32,767 nt of DNA from Parasulfuritortus sp. (GTDB taxonomy: Bacteria; Pseudomonadota; Gammaproteobacteria; Burkholderiales; Thiobacillaceae), in NCBI GenBank assembly GCA_031291185.1, contig JARLJM010000207.1, forward strand, positions 1 through 32,767, read 5' to 3'. The notes under the pieces are model-generated. The model had not been told where the DNA came from. It was given only the letters and a program-made list of their open reading frames with translations, and made no database searches. This document shows positions 1 through 9,241 of the stretch, piece by piece. The position numbers and the translations under genes were made by a program. Positions within the stretch are counted from its first letter, which is position 1, and every line of letters starts with the position of its first letter.

Positions 1-960
<960 letters not shown>

Positions 961-983
961 GATAAAAAAAGAACGGTAACGCC

Positions 984-1553
984 ATGAATAAAGGCGGAAA
1001 CAATCCTGATTCCGCTTCTTCAAAAGAGGCCAAAGCCAAAGAAGATTTCGCCGAAGAGTTTGGGGATGTAACCCCACTCTCCCACCATGGTCGTTATCTA
1101 CACCCTGTAGCACATCTTCCGCCAATACCATTAAGTCGCCTCAAGGATGAACGAGAAGCTATCCTCGAGTCGATGGAAGATCCGATTCGGTGGCAGGAAG
1201 ACGTAGAAATGGGCGACGACGCTTCTTTTGTCCGACCTGGTCTATCAAGGCAAACGTTGCGGCGCTTACGTCAAGGCGATTGGCTGATTCAGGCTGAACT
1301 TGATCTGCATGGTCTGACAAAGCTTGAAGCCAAAATCGAAATGGCAGAGTTTCTGCATGAATGCAAACGCCGAGGTGTGCGTTGCGTGCGCATTATCCAT
1401 GGCAAAGGCTTGAGATCGCCTAACCGTGAGCCCGTATTGAAAATCCATGTCCGGCATTGGCTGACCCAGCGGGATGAGATACTGGCTTTTGTCACAGCGC
1501 GCCCGGCCGACGGTGGGGCCGGTGCCATGGTGGTGTTGCTGAAGGGGCGCTGA
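984..1553 (+). CDS. Smr-domain protein (SmrB/YfcN-like)
   Basis: The C-terminal half is an Smr domain: LDLHG at residues 106-110 and HGKG at 139-142 are the two family signatures. The N-terminal 100 residues are charged and probably disordered. Smr domains are nuclease or nucleic-acid-binding modules. The stand-alone proteobacterial form (SmrB) is known to cleave mRNA between collided ribosomes, and the domain order and 189-aa length here fit it. Assignment to SmrB rather than another Smr protein is inference. It lies 23 bases after trxB in the same direction, probably as an operon. Confidence 0.85.
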   Translation: MNKGGNNPDSASSKEAKAKEDFAEEFGDVTPLSHHGRYLHPVAHLPPIPLSRLKDEREAILESMEDPIRWQEDVEMGDDASFVRPGLSRQTLRRLRQGDWLIQAELDLHGLTKLEAKIEMAEFLHECKRRGVRCVRIIHGKGLRSPNREPVLKIHVRHWLTQRDEILAFVTARPADGGAGAMVVLLKGR

Positions 1554-1655
1554 TCAAACACCAGGATGCCGCCAGAATGAGTTGCATATCCACATGATTT
1601 TCTGGGCGACATTGTCGACCACCTTTACAGTTTGATCTTTAAGGCTCTAATGTTT

Positions 1656-1680
1656 ATTGATAATACAATGAGTTATCAAT
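1656..1680. repeat. Perfect inverted repeat upstream of the PEP-CTERM promoter
   Basis: ATTGATAA (1656-1663) and TTATCAAT (1673-1680) are perfect 8-base arms with a 9-base spacer, giving 17-base centre spacing. The right arm ends one base before the -24 element of the sigma-54-like promoter. This looks like a dimeric regulator site. No T-run follows, so it is not a terminator. The bound protein is unknown. Confidence 0.5.
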
Positions 1681-1681
1681 G

Positions 1682-1697
1682 TGGCATCAAACGTGCT
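1682..1697 (+). promoter_or_regulatory. Candidate sigma-54 (-24/-12) promoter of the PEP-CTERM gene
   Basis: TGGCAT followed by GTGCT has the exact GG-to-GC spacing of a -24/-12 promoter (GG at 1683-1684, GC at 1695-1696) and matches most of the consensus; positions 6, 7 and 12 of the motif deviate. The predicted transcript starts near 1708, leaving a leader of about 36 nt with GGAG at 1733-1736 before the ATG at 1744. PEP-CTERM genes in several betaproteobacteria are known to be controlled by PrsK/PrsR with RpoN, which supports the call. Confidence 0.5.
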
Positions 1698-1743
1698 TTA
1701 TCTCTGGTCGAGGTACTTTTCAATCGACGAATGGAGACTACAA

Positions 1744-2652
1744 ATGAAGTCATTCAAAAAGAATCACATCACAGCTTCAATATTGCTGGCCATGCTTGGT
1801 GCCTACGCTTTACCTGCTTCTGCAACACCTGTAGTTCTTCAGAATGGATATGTGCAGGCTGGTGTAAGCGACTACGGGACCTTAGGCTCAGATGGTAATA
1901 CCCCCCCCGGAATTCTTTTCGACAAGACCGGGACTGGTGCTTATGGCATCAATGATTTTCTGACCCCAGGATCTCCGTTTGAGGGCTTTTATCTTTCATA
2001 TGGCACAGCAGCGGGTGGTTCGGGATTTGCCGGAAATAATAATACTGGTACTTCTAACTTCGGCACAGCCTCTCCCACGTCACTTTCCGCTACTAGCGCA
2101 ATGTGGACTGGATCTAATGGCATCCTGAATTTAACAAACACTTACAGCCTGACCACCTTCGGCGGACAGTCTGTAATCGCCATCCAGACAACCATTACAA
2201 ACACAACGACTAGCGCCCTCTCCAATGTCGACTTTTTGCGCACACTGGATCCGGATCCTGATGTCAATGCTTATGGCTCTTACTACACCACCAACAGTGT
2301 TCTGTCCAAAGACCAGGCCTGTGGTACAGGACCCAGCTCTGGCCAGACCATTTGCGTTTATAGTTTCGATTCAGTAGCGCATAACGCAGGAGTCAGTGCT
2401 AGCTGGACTACCTCACCTGCTAGCTATTTGGCAGGTCTCAACGATGGCAATGGCGATTACGCCATAGGCGTGGCGTTTGATATCGGAACACTTGCCGCAG
2501 GACAAACAATGACCATTGGCTACGGATATTCACTTGGCGCGACAAAATCCGATGCCACTGGTGGCGGAACCGTACCCGAACCTGCCTCTTTGGCCTTGTT
2601 GGGCCTGAGTCTGGGTGGCTTGGCACTGACTCGCCGCCGCAGGAAAGTCTGA
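1744..2652 (+). CDS. PEP-CTERM sorting domain protein
   Basis: Exported protein of 302 aa. A Sec signal peptide occupies about residues 1-27, with predicted cleavage after ALPASA. The mature part is rich in Ser, Thr, Gly and Asn. The C-terminus carries the exosortase tripartite signal: PEP at 278-280, a hydrophobic stretch, then a run of four Arg. Exosortase/EpsH-type processing is known for this signal; no exosortase gene lies in this window. The ATG at 1744 has GGAG 7 bases upstream. An in-frame GTG at 1681 is rejected because it lies inside the candidate promoter. A sigma-54-like promoter precedes the gene and a strong terminator follows, so it is probably monocistronic. The specific function is unknown; many such proteins act in biofilm or floc matrix. 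Confidence 0.9.
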   Translation: MKSFKKNHITASILLAMLGAYALPASATPVVLQNGYVQAGVSDYGTLGSDGNTPPGILFDKTGTGAYGINDFLTPGSPFEGFYLSYGTAAGGSGFAGNNNTGTSNFGTASPTSLSATSAMWTGSNGILNLTNTYSLTTFGGQSVIAIQTTITNTTTSALSNVDFLRTLDPDPDVNAYGSYYTTNSVLSKDQACGTGPSSGQTICVYSFDSVAHNAGVSASWTTSPASYLAGLNDGNGDYAIGVAFDIGTLAAGQTMTIGYGYSLGATKSDATGGGTVPEPASLALLGLSLGGLALTRRRRKV

Positions 2653-2672
2653 TACATCCTTAGTTGTTGATT

Positions 2673-2710
2673 AAGATTGCGGCGACCAAACTGGTCGCCG
2701 CAATCTTTTT
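2673..2710 (+). terminator. Strong intrinsic terminator after the PEP-CTERM gene
   Basis: A perfect 16-bp stem (2673-2688 with 2692-2707), a 3-base loop and a run of T from 2706 to 2710. It starts 21 bases after the stop codon. The 5-prime arm begins AAGATT, so the T-run side partly belongs to the stem, and the hairpin could also work for the gene arriving on the minus strand. Confidence 0.85.
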
Positions 2711-2769
2711 GTTTATCCGATTCCAGAAGATTTACTAGTCACGCACCCCATATTCCAGCCGTATGGCTT

Positions 2770-3761
<992 letters not shown>

Positions 3762-3765
3762 TTAA

Positions 3766-3793
3766 GGATGTCCAGCGAGTTGGCTGGACATCC
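3766..3793 (-). terminator. Hairpin between the PsiF-like gene and tadA
   Basis: A perfect 11-bp stem (GGATGTCCAGC at 3766-3776 with 3783-3793) and a 6-base loop, 17 bases after the stop of the PsiF-like gene. On the minus strand it is followed by TTAAAG, a weak T-tract. It may end the PsiF-like transcript before tadA. Its half-site resembles the palindrome at 29451-29470. Confidence 0.5.
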
Positions 3794-3810
3794 ATTGTTT
3801 CAGGCAGGGA

Positions 3811-4191
3811 TTACTTGGCGGGAGCGGGTGCAGCACCACTCAGGCAGCTCTTCATGAAGTCCTTGCGAGCAGCGCCTTTGAGATTTTGCGTTTTTGCATT
3901 GGCATTGCAATCCTTCATCTTGTCCTTTTGCGTTGCTTTAGCCGTAGTGGCAGCGGGCGCTGCTGCGGTGGTAGCCGGTTTGGCTGTGGCCGAAGCGGCT
4001 GAGGTCATGCCCGAATCTTTCTTCAGACACTTGGACATGAAGGCACGATATTGATCCTTCGGGATATTTTGCTCGTGGTACTGCTTGGCGCAACCCTTCA
4101 TGCGATCTTGCTGTTCGCCGGCCTGGGCGGAAATCGGGGCAAATACGGCAACGGCCAACAGGGTGGCAATCAAACGGGTAAACATTTTCAT
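3811..4191 (-). CDS. PsiF-repeat periplasmic protein
   Basis: Small exported protein of 126 aa. A signal peptide (MKMFTRLIATLLAVAVFA, ending near SAQA) precedes two PsiF-type repeats. Each contains M-K-x-C, then a Cys about 20 residues later in FM-S-KC or FM-KSC context. A long Ala/Thr-rich linker separates the repeats. E. coli PsiF is phosphate-starvation-inducible, but its biochemical role is not known. The start is the ATG at 4191, with AGGAGGT at 4201-4195 directly upstream; an in-frame ATG at 4215 lies above that ribosome-binding site and is rejected. No Pho box was seen. Confidence 0.85.
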   Translation of the reverse strand: MKMFTRLIATLLAVAVFAPISAQAGEQQDRMKGCAKQYHEQNIPKDQYRAFMSKCLKKDSGMTSAASATAKPATTAAAPAATTAKATQKDKMKDCNANAKTQNLKGAARKDFMKSCLSGAAPAPAK

Positions 4192-4226
4192 AAGACCTCC
4201 TGAGCGGTATTTCAACTTGGGGTGAG

Positions 4227-4244
4227 TTCAGCCCGAAGGCTGAA
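4227..4244 (-). other. cUUCGg tetraloop hairpin in the PsiF-like leader
   Basis: On the minus strand TTCAGCC and GGCTGAA form a 7-bp stem closed by TTCG with a C-G closing pair, the exceptionally stable RNA tetraloop. It sits at the predicted 5-prime end of the psiF-like transcript. No T-run follows and no gene lies upstream on this strand, so it is not an obvious terminator. mRNA stabilisation is an inference. Confidence 0.55.
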
Positions 4245-4249
4245 ATCCC

Positions 4250-4278
4250 ATCATACCCGGCTGGTTTTGCATCAACAA
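4250..4278 (-). promoter_or_regulatory. Sigma-70-type promoter of the PsiF-like gene
   Basis: On the minus strand, TTGTTG (4278-4273), a 17-base spacer and TATGAT (4255-4250). Transcription would start near 4243, leaving a leader of about 50 nt with a consensus ribosome-binding site. Confidence 0.5.
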
Positions 4279-4339
4279 TACAAACGCTTACACACGTGCA
4301 TCCGTACTATGCGTCAAGCCACGTCTCGGTAAATTGGAA

Positions 4340-4345
4340 TAAAAT
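4340..4345 (+). promoter_or_regulatory. Possible -10 element for the large PEPCK-like gene
   Basis: TAAAAT lies 40 bases before the ATG at 4385. I see no convincing -35 element at the right distance, so this is weak. Confidence 0.25.
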
Positions 4346-4384
4346 GCGCTTATCGCCCTGAGTTTTCGGGCTCCTCCATGCTGA

Positions 4385-7300
4385 ATGCACACCATGAACT
4401 TGCTACACGAATTTGGATCGCTTGCCGGTCCGATCGAGGATGAGGATGCGCGTGAAAGCATCCAGATGTACATCAACCTGAAGCTTGCTGCTTCTGGACA
4501 ACCGCCCTGTCAGGATGGACGCGACCACGCTTTCCTGGCTGTGGCGGAGGATCTGCTGAAAAGCTATCGGGAGAAATCCCGGCTACTGGCAGGCTATCTC
4601 TGTCCGCCTGACCGGCGTATCCAGGACTTTCTTGACGCTTACCTGGCGGATGTTGGTATACCTGTTCCTCATCTGCCGGACAACACACTGAACCTGGATC
4701 GCCGGGGAATGGCGCGTGAACTGTCCCTGCCGAAAAACAGCAATGTTTTCAGCAATGAATATGTAAGCAGCTATCGCATTCGCAACGGGGTCCTGCACAA
4801 TCCGGCGAGCGACCGCCGGACCACTAAGGGATCATTTCACGTTGTGGAAGGTGGGCTTCCCATTCCAGGTGATAAGAAAGCCGTCCCTGCCGTGGTGTTC
4901 GCCAACCTGTTGCGCGAGGCACTGAATCCTCCGGCGGGCCTGCTCAGCGTTCCTTTCACTCAAGGTCAACCGCAAGAAGCACAGATGTTTGCCTCACTGC
5001 TATTGCGGCCGGTCGTGTGTCCGGAAATTCCCGGACGCGAACCGGAAAAATCCATGGAAATCCGTTTCTTTGCGCCGGGCTCATTGATAAGCAATCTGGA
5101 TTTTGTCGAAAGCATCTTCGGCAACGGCGGCAATCCTTTCCTGACCTCTCACGATGCCGGTCTTGATGTCGATCACTGGACTGGCCACACCGGTTGCGTG
5201 ATCCTCGCCCCGCATCTGAATCGCTTCACCAAAAAAGCCTTGGGTCTGCCCCATATCGATGCTGCCAATGAGCGCCAGCGGGTGGAAGGCATGTGTTGGA
5301 AGGACGAGGCCGAACTCTACAACGAGGGGGCTGCGTTCAAGATCACGGCGCGCGATACCAGCGGGGTCATCTTCACCATCATCGCAGACAACTATTACGG
5401 TTACTGCAAGAAAGAGGTCAAGACTCAGATCAGCTACTCGGCCAACCTGTTCGGCTTGGCTGAAGAAGAACATGCCGGCGGTGCCCTTGCTTTTCCCCGC
5501 CGCAACCACGGCGAGGAATACGGTGTCGACAGTCGCACCCGGCCCGATGGCTACAGCTTTGCGGAAATGGCGGCCAACTACGGCGCGCTGATGGACCTCC
5601 AGCCTGAAGGCTACGGCATCGACAAGCAGTTTCCGGATGTGGTTTATGTGCCGCAGGCGTTGCGCATGGACCTGCCCAGCCAGACCATAACCTGGGACAA
5701 GGGCGGCGTCAGCCAGTGCATCAAGCTGCGTCCCGGAAAAATTTACGTCCAGCCCAGCGGTTACAAAATCGAGATGCTCAAGCATCCTGGCGCGCCATCC
5801 TGGCGGTTGGTGGGCACAGATCCAGAAGGTACCTTCTGCCACAAGCCCTGCACCGTGTCGGGCGGCGGGAAATCGGAAATTTCCAAATCGCTGAACGATG
5901 CCGTGATCTACGGCCATCTGTTTGTGCATGATCTTGAAAAAGACCTAGACCAGATTCAGATTATCTTTGATCGGGATTACACGGATCGCTTCAAAACCGG
6001 TTTCGAGCGTGAGGATAGGGACTCCACCCGCAAGCCACTGAGTCCGGAGCGTAGCCTCGGCTCCATGATCAAACTACTCACGCCCTCCCCTTCCTATACC
6101 GAGGCCTACAACGCCTGGCTGGACAGCATCCCGAACCGAATTTTGGCACTGGCCTTCGTCATCAAACGCATGTACCGGCCGGAATGGGGCAACGACTGGC
6201 GTGGCCAGTTGTCGGTCGATTTCATCAATGGCCAGCCCGGTCATGAACTCAAGCTGGGCGACCGCAAGCTGGTCGGCTCCTACCTGAGGGTCGGCTTCGA
6301 GGAAAACGGTGCCTGGCGGGTATTCAAGCTGCGTCAGGATTTCATCGCTGCCGAAAAAGTGCAGATGGAAGATGACATTTCCGCCAGCGTGGTGGTGCCG
6401 GCAGATTGCCTGGATAACTGCTCACCCAAGAGCAGCGACCCGTCGGTCAAGCTGGTGAAAAACTGCGAAGAACGCCTGTTCCAGCGTCCCGACGATGCGA
6501 TCATCCCCGGTTACGACGAACAGGCAGAGGCCGACATGGCACGCCAGGATAACTTCCTTGCCAATTTCGAGCCGCTCAGCAATGGCTCCTTGACCGAGAT
6601 TGTAGAGGACGTGGTCGGTTTCAATCAGTACACCGAGCCGATGCGTGCCATGCTGAAGGGGGCCCATGACAATGGTCACGGCTATGTGGTCTCGTCAGCG
6701 CATCCTCGCATGGTCGACGGCAAGCCGAGCAAGAATCCGCGTTACCTCCAGTTGCGGCCCGATCTGGCCAACCCGGTGCGTCGCTACGTCGGTGAAATCG
6801 GTGCCCGATTCAGCCGTAAGGTGCCACTGGGTACGGTGGTCTGCGAACCGGTCAACGCCGTGCTGGTCGGCCGCCGCAACAACCCGCCCGAGCTGGGCAT
6901 CCGCGCTCTGGCGGTATATGGACCGATCCATTATCAGGAACTGCCTGAACTGTTCATGGACTTTGTCTGCAGCCTGACCGGCAAGTCACCCTCGACGACC
7001 GGGGCCGGTTCGGAAGGCGCGCTGACCAAGGGTCCGTTCAATGCCCTGCGCCCGACAGCAGATCTGAACAATGCGCTGGTTTCCTTTATCCTGACTGGCT
7101 ACGCGGGCTACTCCACCGCCGCGGGCTGGATCGGCCCCAAGTTCCGGGTCAACCACGACATCAGCCTGCTGGTGCCGGAAATCTGGTCAAGATTGACCAC
7201 GCAGGAGCGCGACCCGCGCTGGCTGATCGAAACCGGATGCCTGGAGAAGGTCGCCGATTTCGAGCATGAAGGCCGAATGGTATTAGCCAGCCGGCTTGGT

Positions 7301-7855
7301 TACCGCATCACCGAGCGTTTCGTGCATGGCTTCATGGGTAAGATATTCGACACCCCGAATGCCGTGCTGCCCGATTACATCCTGCGCCCCGAAAAGCAGG
7401 ATCTGGCTGTATTCGTCGATGGCGTCGACAACATCGTCGACGCCCAGCAACGCGTTGCCCAGCGCTATTTCGAGGACGGCAGCATTGATGATGCCTGCCC
7501 CCCACTCAAAGCCATTCTGCACATCATGGCCCATGGCCACTACGAGGGTAAGGATGCACATCACCCTGATATCCGGGCGTTGTTCGACCGGGATGCATTG
7601 ATGGCATCCGATTGGTATCTCCAGCGTTTGCGGATCAAACAGAACAAGGATATTCGCTTGTGGGAACGCCACGTCGAGTATCTGGAAGCCTATGCCGTGC
7701 GCGCCAGCCATCAGGATCTTGTCGCCCGGTTCGGCATAACCGCGCGCCTGAAGCAGGCCCGAGCGCACCTTGATGAGGTTCGAGGCGAGGGGTATCTGGA
7801 AAACCTGCGCGGTACTCTGGGTGCGGACCCCTTGGGAACTTTTACGCCTGGCTGA
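4385..7855 (+). CDS. Large protein, probable PPi-type phosphoenolpyruvate carboxykinase
   Basis: A single 1156-aa cytoplasmic-looking protein with no signal peptide or membrane segment. Two segments resemble the PEP carboxykinase core. At 335-344, DNYYGYCKKE followed by VKTQISYSAN recalls the GGEMKK...N segment with the metal-binding Lys. At 492-497, SGGGKS followed by a later HD resembles the PEPCK P-loop (SGTGKT). The size matches the roughly 1100-1200 aa pyrophosphate-dependent PEPCKs known from Entamoeba and Propionibacterium, which interconvert oxaloacetate plus PPi with PEP plus CO2 plus Pi. ATP- and GTP-type enzymes are only about 530-620 aa. The assignment is from remembered family features, not a search. 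ATGs at 4385 and 4394 are both possible and neither has a clear Shine-Dalgarno. The fabI promoter overlaps its stop codon. Confidence 0.6.
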   Translation: MHTMNLLHEFGSLAGPIEDEDARESIQMYINLKLAASGQPPCQDGRDHAFLAVAEDLLKSYREKSRLLAGYLCPPDRRIQDFLDAYLADVGIPVPHLPDNTLNLDRRGMARELSLPKNSNVFSNEYVSSYRIRNGVLHNPASDRRTTKGSFHVVEGGLPIPGDKKAVPAVVFANLLREALNPPAGLLSVPFTQGQPQEAQMFASLLLRPVVCPEIPGREPEKSMEIRFFAPGSLISNLDFVESIFGNGGNPFLTSHDAGLDVDHWTGHTGCVILAPHLNRFTKKALGLPHIDAANERQRVEGMCWKDEAELYNEGAAFKITARDTSGVIFTIIADNYYGYCKKEVKTQISYSANLFGLAEEEHAGGALAFPRRNHGEEYGVDSRTRPDGYSFAEMAANYGALMDLQPEGYGIDKQFPDVVYVPQALRMDLPSQTITWDKGGVSQCIKLRPGKIYVQPSGYKIEMLKHPGAPSWRLVGTDPEGTFCHKPCTVSGGGKSEISKSLNDAVIYGHLFVHDLEKDLDQIQIIFDRDYTDRFKTGFEREDRDSTRKPLSPERSLGSMIKLLTPSPSYTEAYNAWLDSIPNRILALAFVIKRMYRPEWGNDWRGQLSVDFINGQPGHELKLGDRKLVGSYLRVGFEENGAWRVFKLRQDFIAAEKVQMEDDISASVVVPADCLDNCSPKSSDPSVKLVKNCEERLFQRPDDAIIPGYDEQAEADMARQDNFLANFEPLSNGSLTEIVEDVVGFNQYTEPMRAMLKGAHDNGHGYVVSSAHPRMVDGKPSKNPRYLQLRPDLANPVRRYVGEIGARFSRKVPLGTVVCEPVNAVLVGRRNNPPELGIRALAVYGPIHYQELPELFMDFVCSLTGKSPSTTGAGSEGALTKGPFNALRPTADLNNALVSFILTGYAGYSTAAGWIGPKFRVNHDISLLVPEIWSRLTTQERDPRWLIETGCLEKVADFEHEGRMVLASRLGYRITERFVHGFMGKIFDTPNAVLPDYILRPEKQDLAVFVDGVDNIVDAQQRVAQRYFEDGSIDDACPPLKAILHIMAHGHYEGKDAHHPDIRALFDRDALMASDWYLQRLRIKQNKDIRLWERHVEYLEAYAVRASHQDLVARFGITARLKQARAHLDEVRGEGYLENLRGTLGADPLGTFTPG

Positions 7856-7879
7856 CCACTGATGGGATGTGGTTATAAT
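7852..7879 (+). promoter_or_regulatory. fabI promoter
   Basis: CTGACC (7852-7857), a 16-base spacer and a perfect TATAAT (7874-7879). The -35 element overlaps the stop codon of the upstream gene. The predicted leader is about 33 nt, with AGAAGGA near 7904-7910 as the ribosome-binding site. Confidence 0.65.
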
Positions 7880-7918
7880 CGAGACAATTGTTAAATCAAC
7901 CCTAGAAGGAAAATAAAA

Positions 7919-8713
7919 GTGGGCTTTCTCGCCGGCAAGAAGATACTCATCACCGGACTGATCAGTAACCGTTCCATCGCCTACGGCGTCGCCCAGGCTT
8001 GCAAGCGCGAGGGCGCAGAACTGGCCTTCAGCTATCAGGGTGAACGGGTGAAAGAGCGTGTTTCGGAAATGGCCGAGAAGGATTTCGGTTCCAAACTGTG
8101 CTTCGACTGCGATGTCTCCAGCGACGAGCAGATCGAGCAGTTATTCAAGGACCTGGCTCAGCATTGGGACGGCTTGGACGGCATCGTTCACTCCATCGCC
8201 TTCGTGCCCAAACAGGCTTTGGCTGGCGATTACCTGGACAATATCAGCCGGGAATATTTCCGCATCGCCCACGACATTTCCAGCTACTCCTTCACTGCCA
8301 TGGCCAAGGCCGCCCTGCCCATGATGGAAGGCCGTCAAGCTGCGTTGCTGACCATGACCTACCTCGGCGCCGTGCGTTCGGTACCGCACTACAACGTCAT
8401 GGGCGTGGCCAAGGCCAGTCTGGAGGCCAGCGTCTATTACCTGGCCGCCGCGCTCGGCCCGAAGGGTATTCGCGTGAATGGCCTCTCGGCCGGTCCGATC
8501 AAGACCCTGGCCGCCAGCGGCATCGCCGATTTCAACAAGCTGCTAGCTTGGGGGGAGAAACACTCGCCGTTGCGTCGCAATGTGACCATTGAAGAAGTCG
8601 GCAATGTCGCCGCCTTCATGCTTTCCGATATGGCCTCGGGCATGACCGGCGAGATCACCTACGTCGACTCCGGTTTCAACAGCACGGCCGGCCTGGCGGT
8701 CGATCCCGAGTAA
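7919..8713 (+). CDS. fabI: Enoyl-[acyl-carrier-protein] reductase (NADH)
   Basis: Catalyses the last step of each fatty-acid elongation round, reducing enoyl-ACP. It is an SDR-fold protein of 264 aa. The FabI dinucleotide motif is [11 protein letters not shown] at residues 13-23, and the active-site set is Tyr148, Tyr158 and Lys165 with the Y-x6-K spacing typical of FabI. The start is GTG, with AGAAGGA about 9 bases upstream. It has its own sigma-70-type promoter. Its TAA stop abuts the stop of the convergent thioredoxin-like gene with no base between. Confidence 0.97.
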   Translation: MGFLAGKKILITGLISNRSIAYGVAQACKREGAELAFSYQGERVKERVSEMAEKDFGSKLCFDCDVSSDEQIEQLFKDLAQHWDGLDGIVHSIAFVPKQALAGDYLDNISREYFRIAHDISSYSFTAMAKAALPMMEGRQAALLTMTYLGAVRSVPHYNVMGVAKASLEASVYYLAAALGPKGIRVNGLSAGPIKTLAASGIADFNKLLAWGEKHSPLRRNVTIEEVGNVAAFMLSDMASGMTGEITYVDSGFNSTAGLAVDPE

Positions 8714-9241
8714 TCAAAAATGGTCCGCCCACCACAGGCGGGCCCGCATTCCGATCTCACTGGTATACCCCGTCGAAACGGAACGGATAATTCCGTTCCG
8801 ATCGATCACCACGAAGGCCGGGACACCTTTCAAGCCATAGTCAGCAGAAATTCGGCCGTGGTTATCCACCAGCGTTGACCAGGCGAGCCCTTCTTTCTTT
8901 AGATGAGCTGCCACTTGTTCGGCCGTTCCCGATTGCATGGCCACGGTAATCACCGGCCAGTCCTTGGCGACAGCGGTAACGTTCCCCTCCTCCGATTTGC
9001 AGATCGGGCACCAATCCGCCCAGAAGTGCAAGGCGACAGCCTGACCAGGATGATGCTCCCGCCAGTCATTCAGGCAGAAAGCCTGGCCATTCGCGAGATA
9101 ACCACCTGTCTGAGGCGCCTTGCCGCTTGGAATATCGCGCTGCTGCCAGGCCTGGATGCCCAGGAAGACTGCGGCAAAGATGGCCACCTCAGCCAACCAA
9201 CGCAATTGTCTGCTACGTGGTTTCAGACGATCAAACATCAT
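8714..9241 (-). CDS. Membrane-anchored thioredoxin-like protein (TlpA/ScsD type)
   Basis: Protein of 175 aa with one N-terminal membrane segment (about residues 16-31) followed by a periplasmic thioredoxin fold. The active site is WCPIC (Cys78, Cys81). The later GVPAFVVID carries the cis-proline typical of the fold. It probably reduces or isomerises periplasmic disulfides, as TlpA, ResA and ScsD do, but the substrate cannot be told. It overlaps the end of the upstream methyltransferase-like gene by 8-11 bases, depending on which of two consecutive ATGs is used, so the two are translationally linked. Confidence 0.85.
   Translation of the reverse strand: MMFDRLKPRSRQLRWLAEVAIFAAVFLGIQAWQQRDIPSGKAPQTGGYLANGQAFCLNDWREHHPGQAVALHFWADWCPICKSEEGNVTAVAKDWPVITVAMQSGTAEQVAAHLKKEGLAWSTLVDNHGRISADYGLKGVPAFVVIDRNGIIRSVSTGYTSEIGMRARLWWADHF

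Noticed and set aside
1632..1664. Sigma-70 promoter from TTGATC and GATAAT before the PEP-CTERM gene
   Set aside because: The spacer would be 21 bases, too long; the sigma-54-like site fits better.
1632..1898. Short frame overlapping the start of the PEP-CTERM gene
   Set aside because: It runs out of frame through the promoter and signal peptide with no coding signature.
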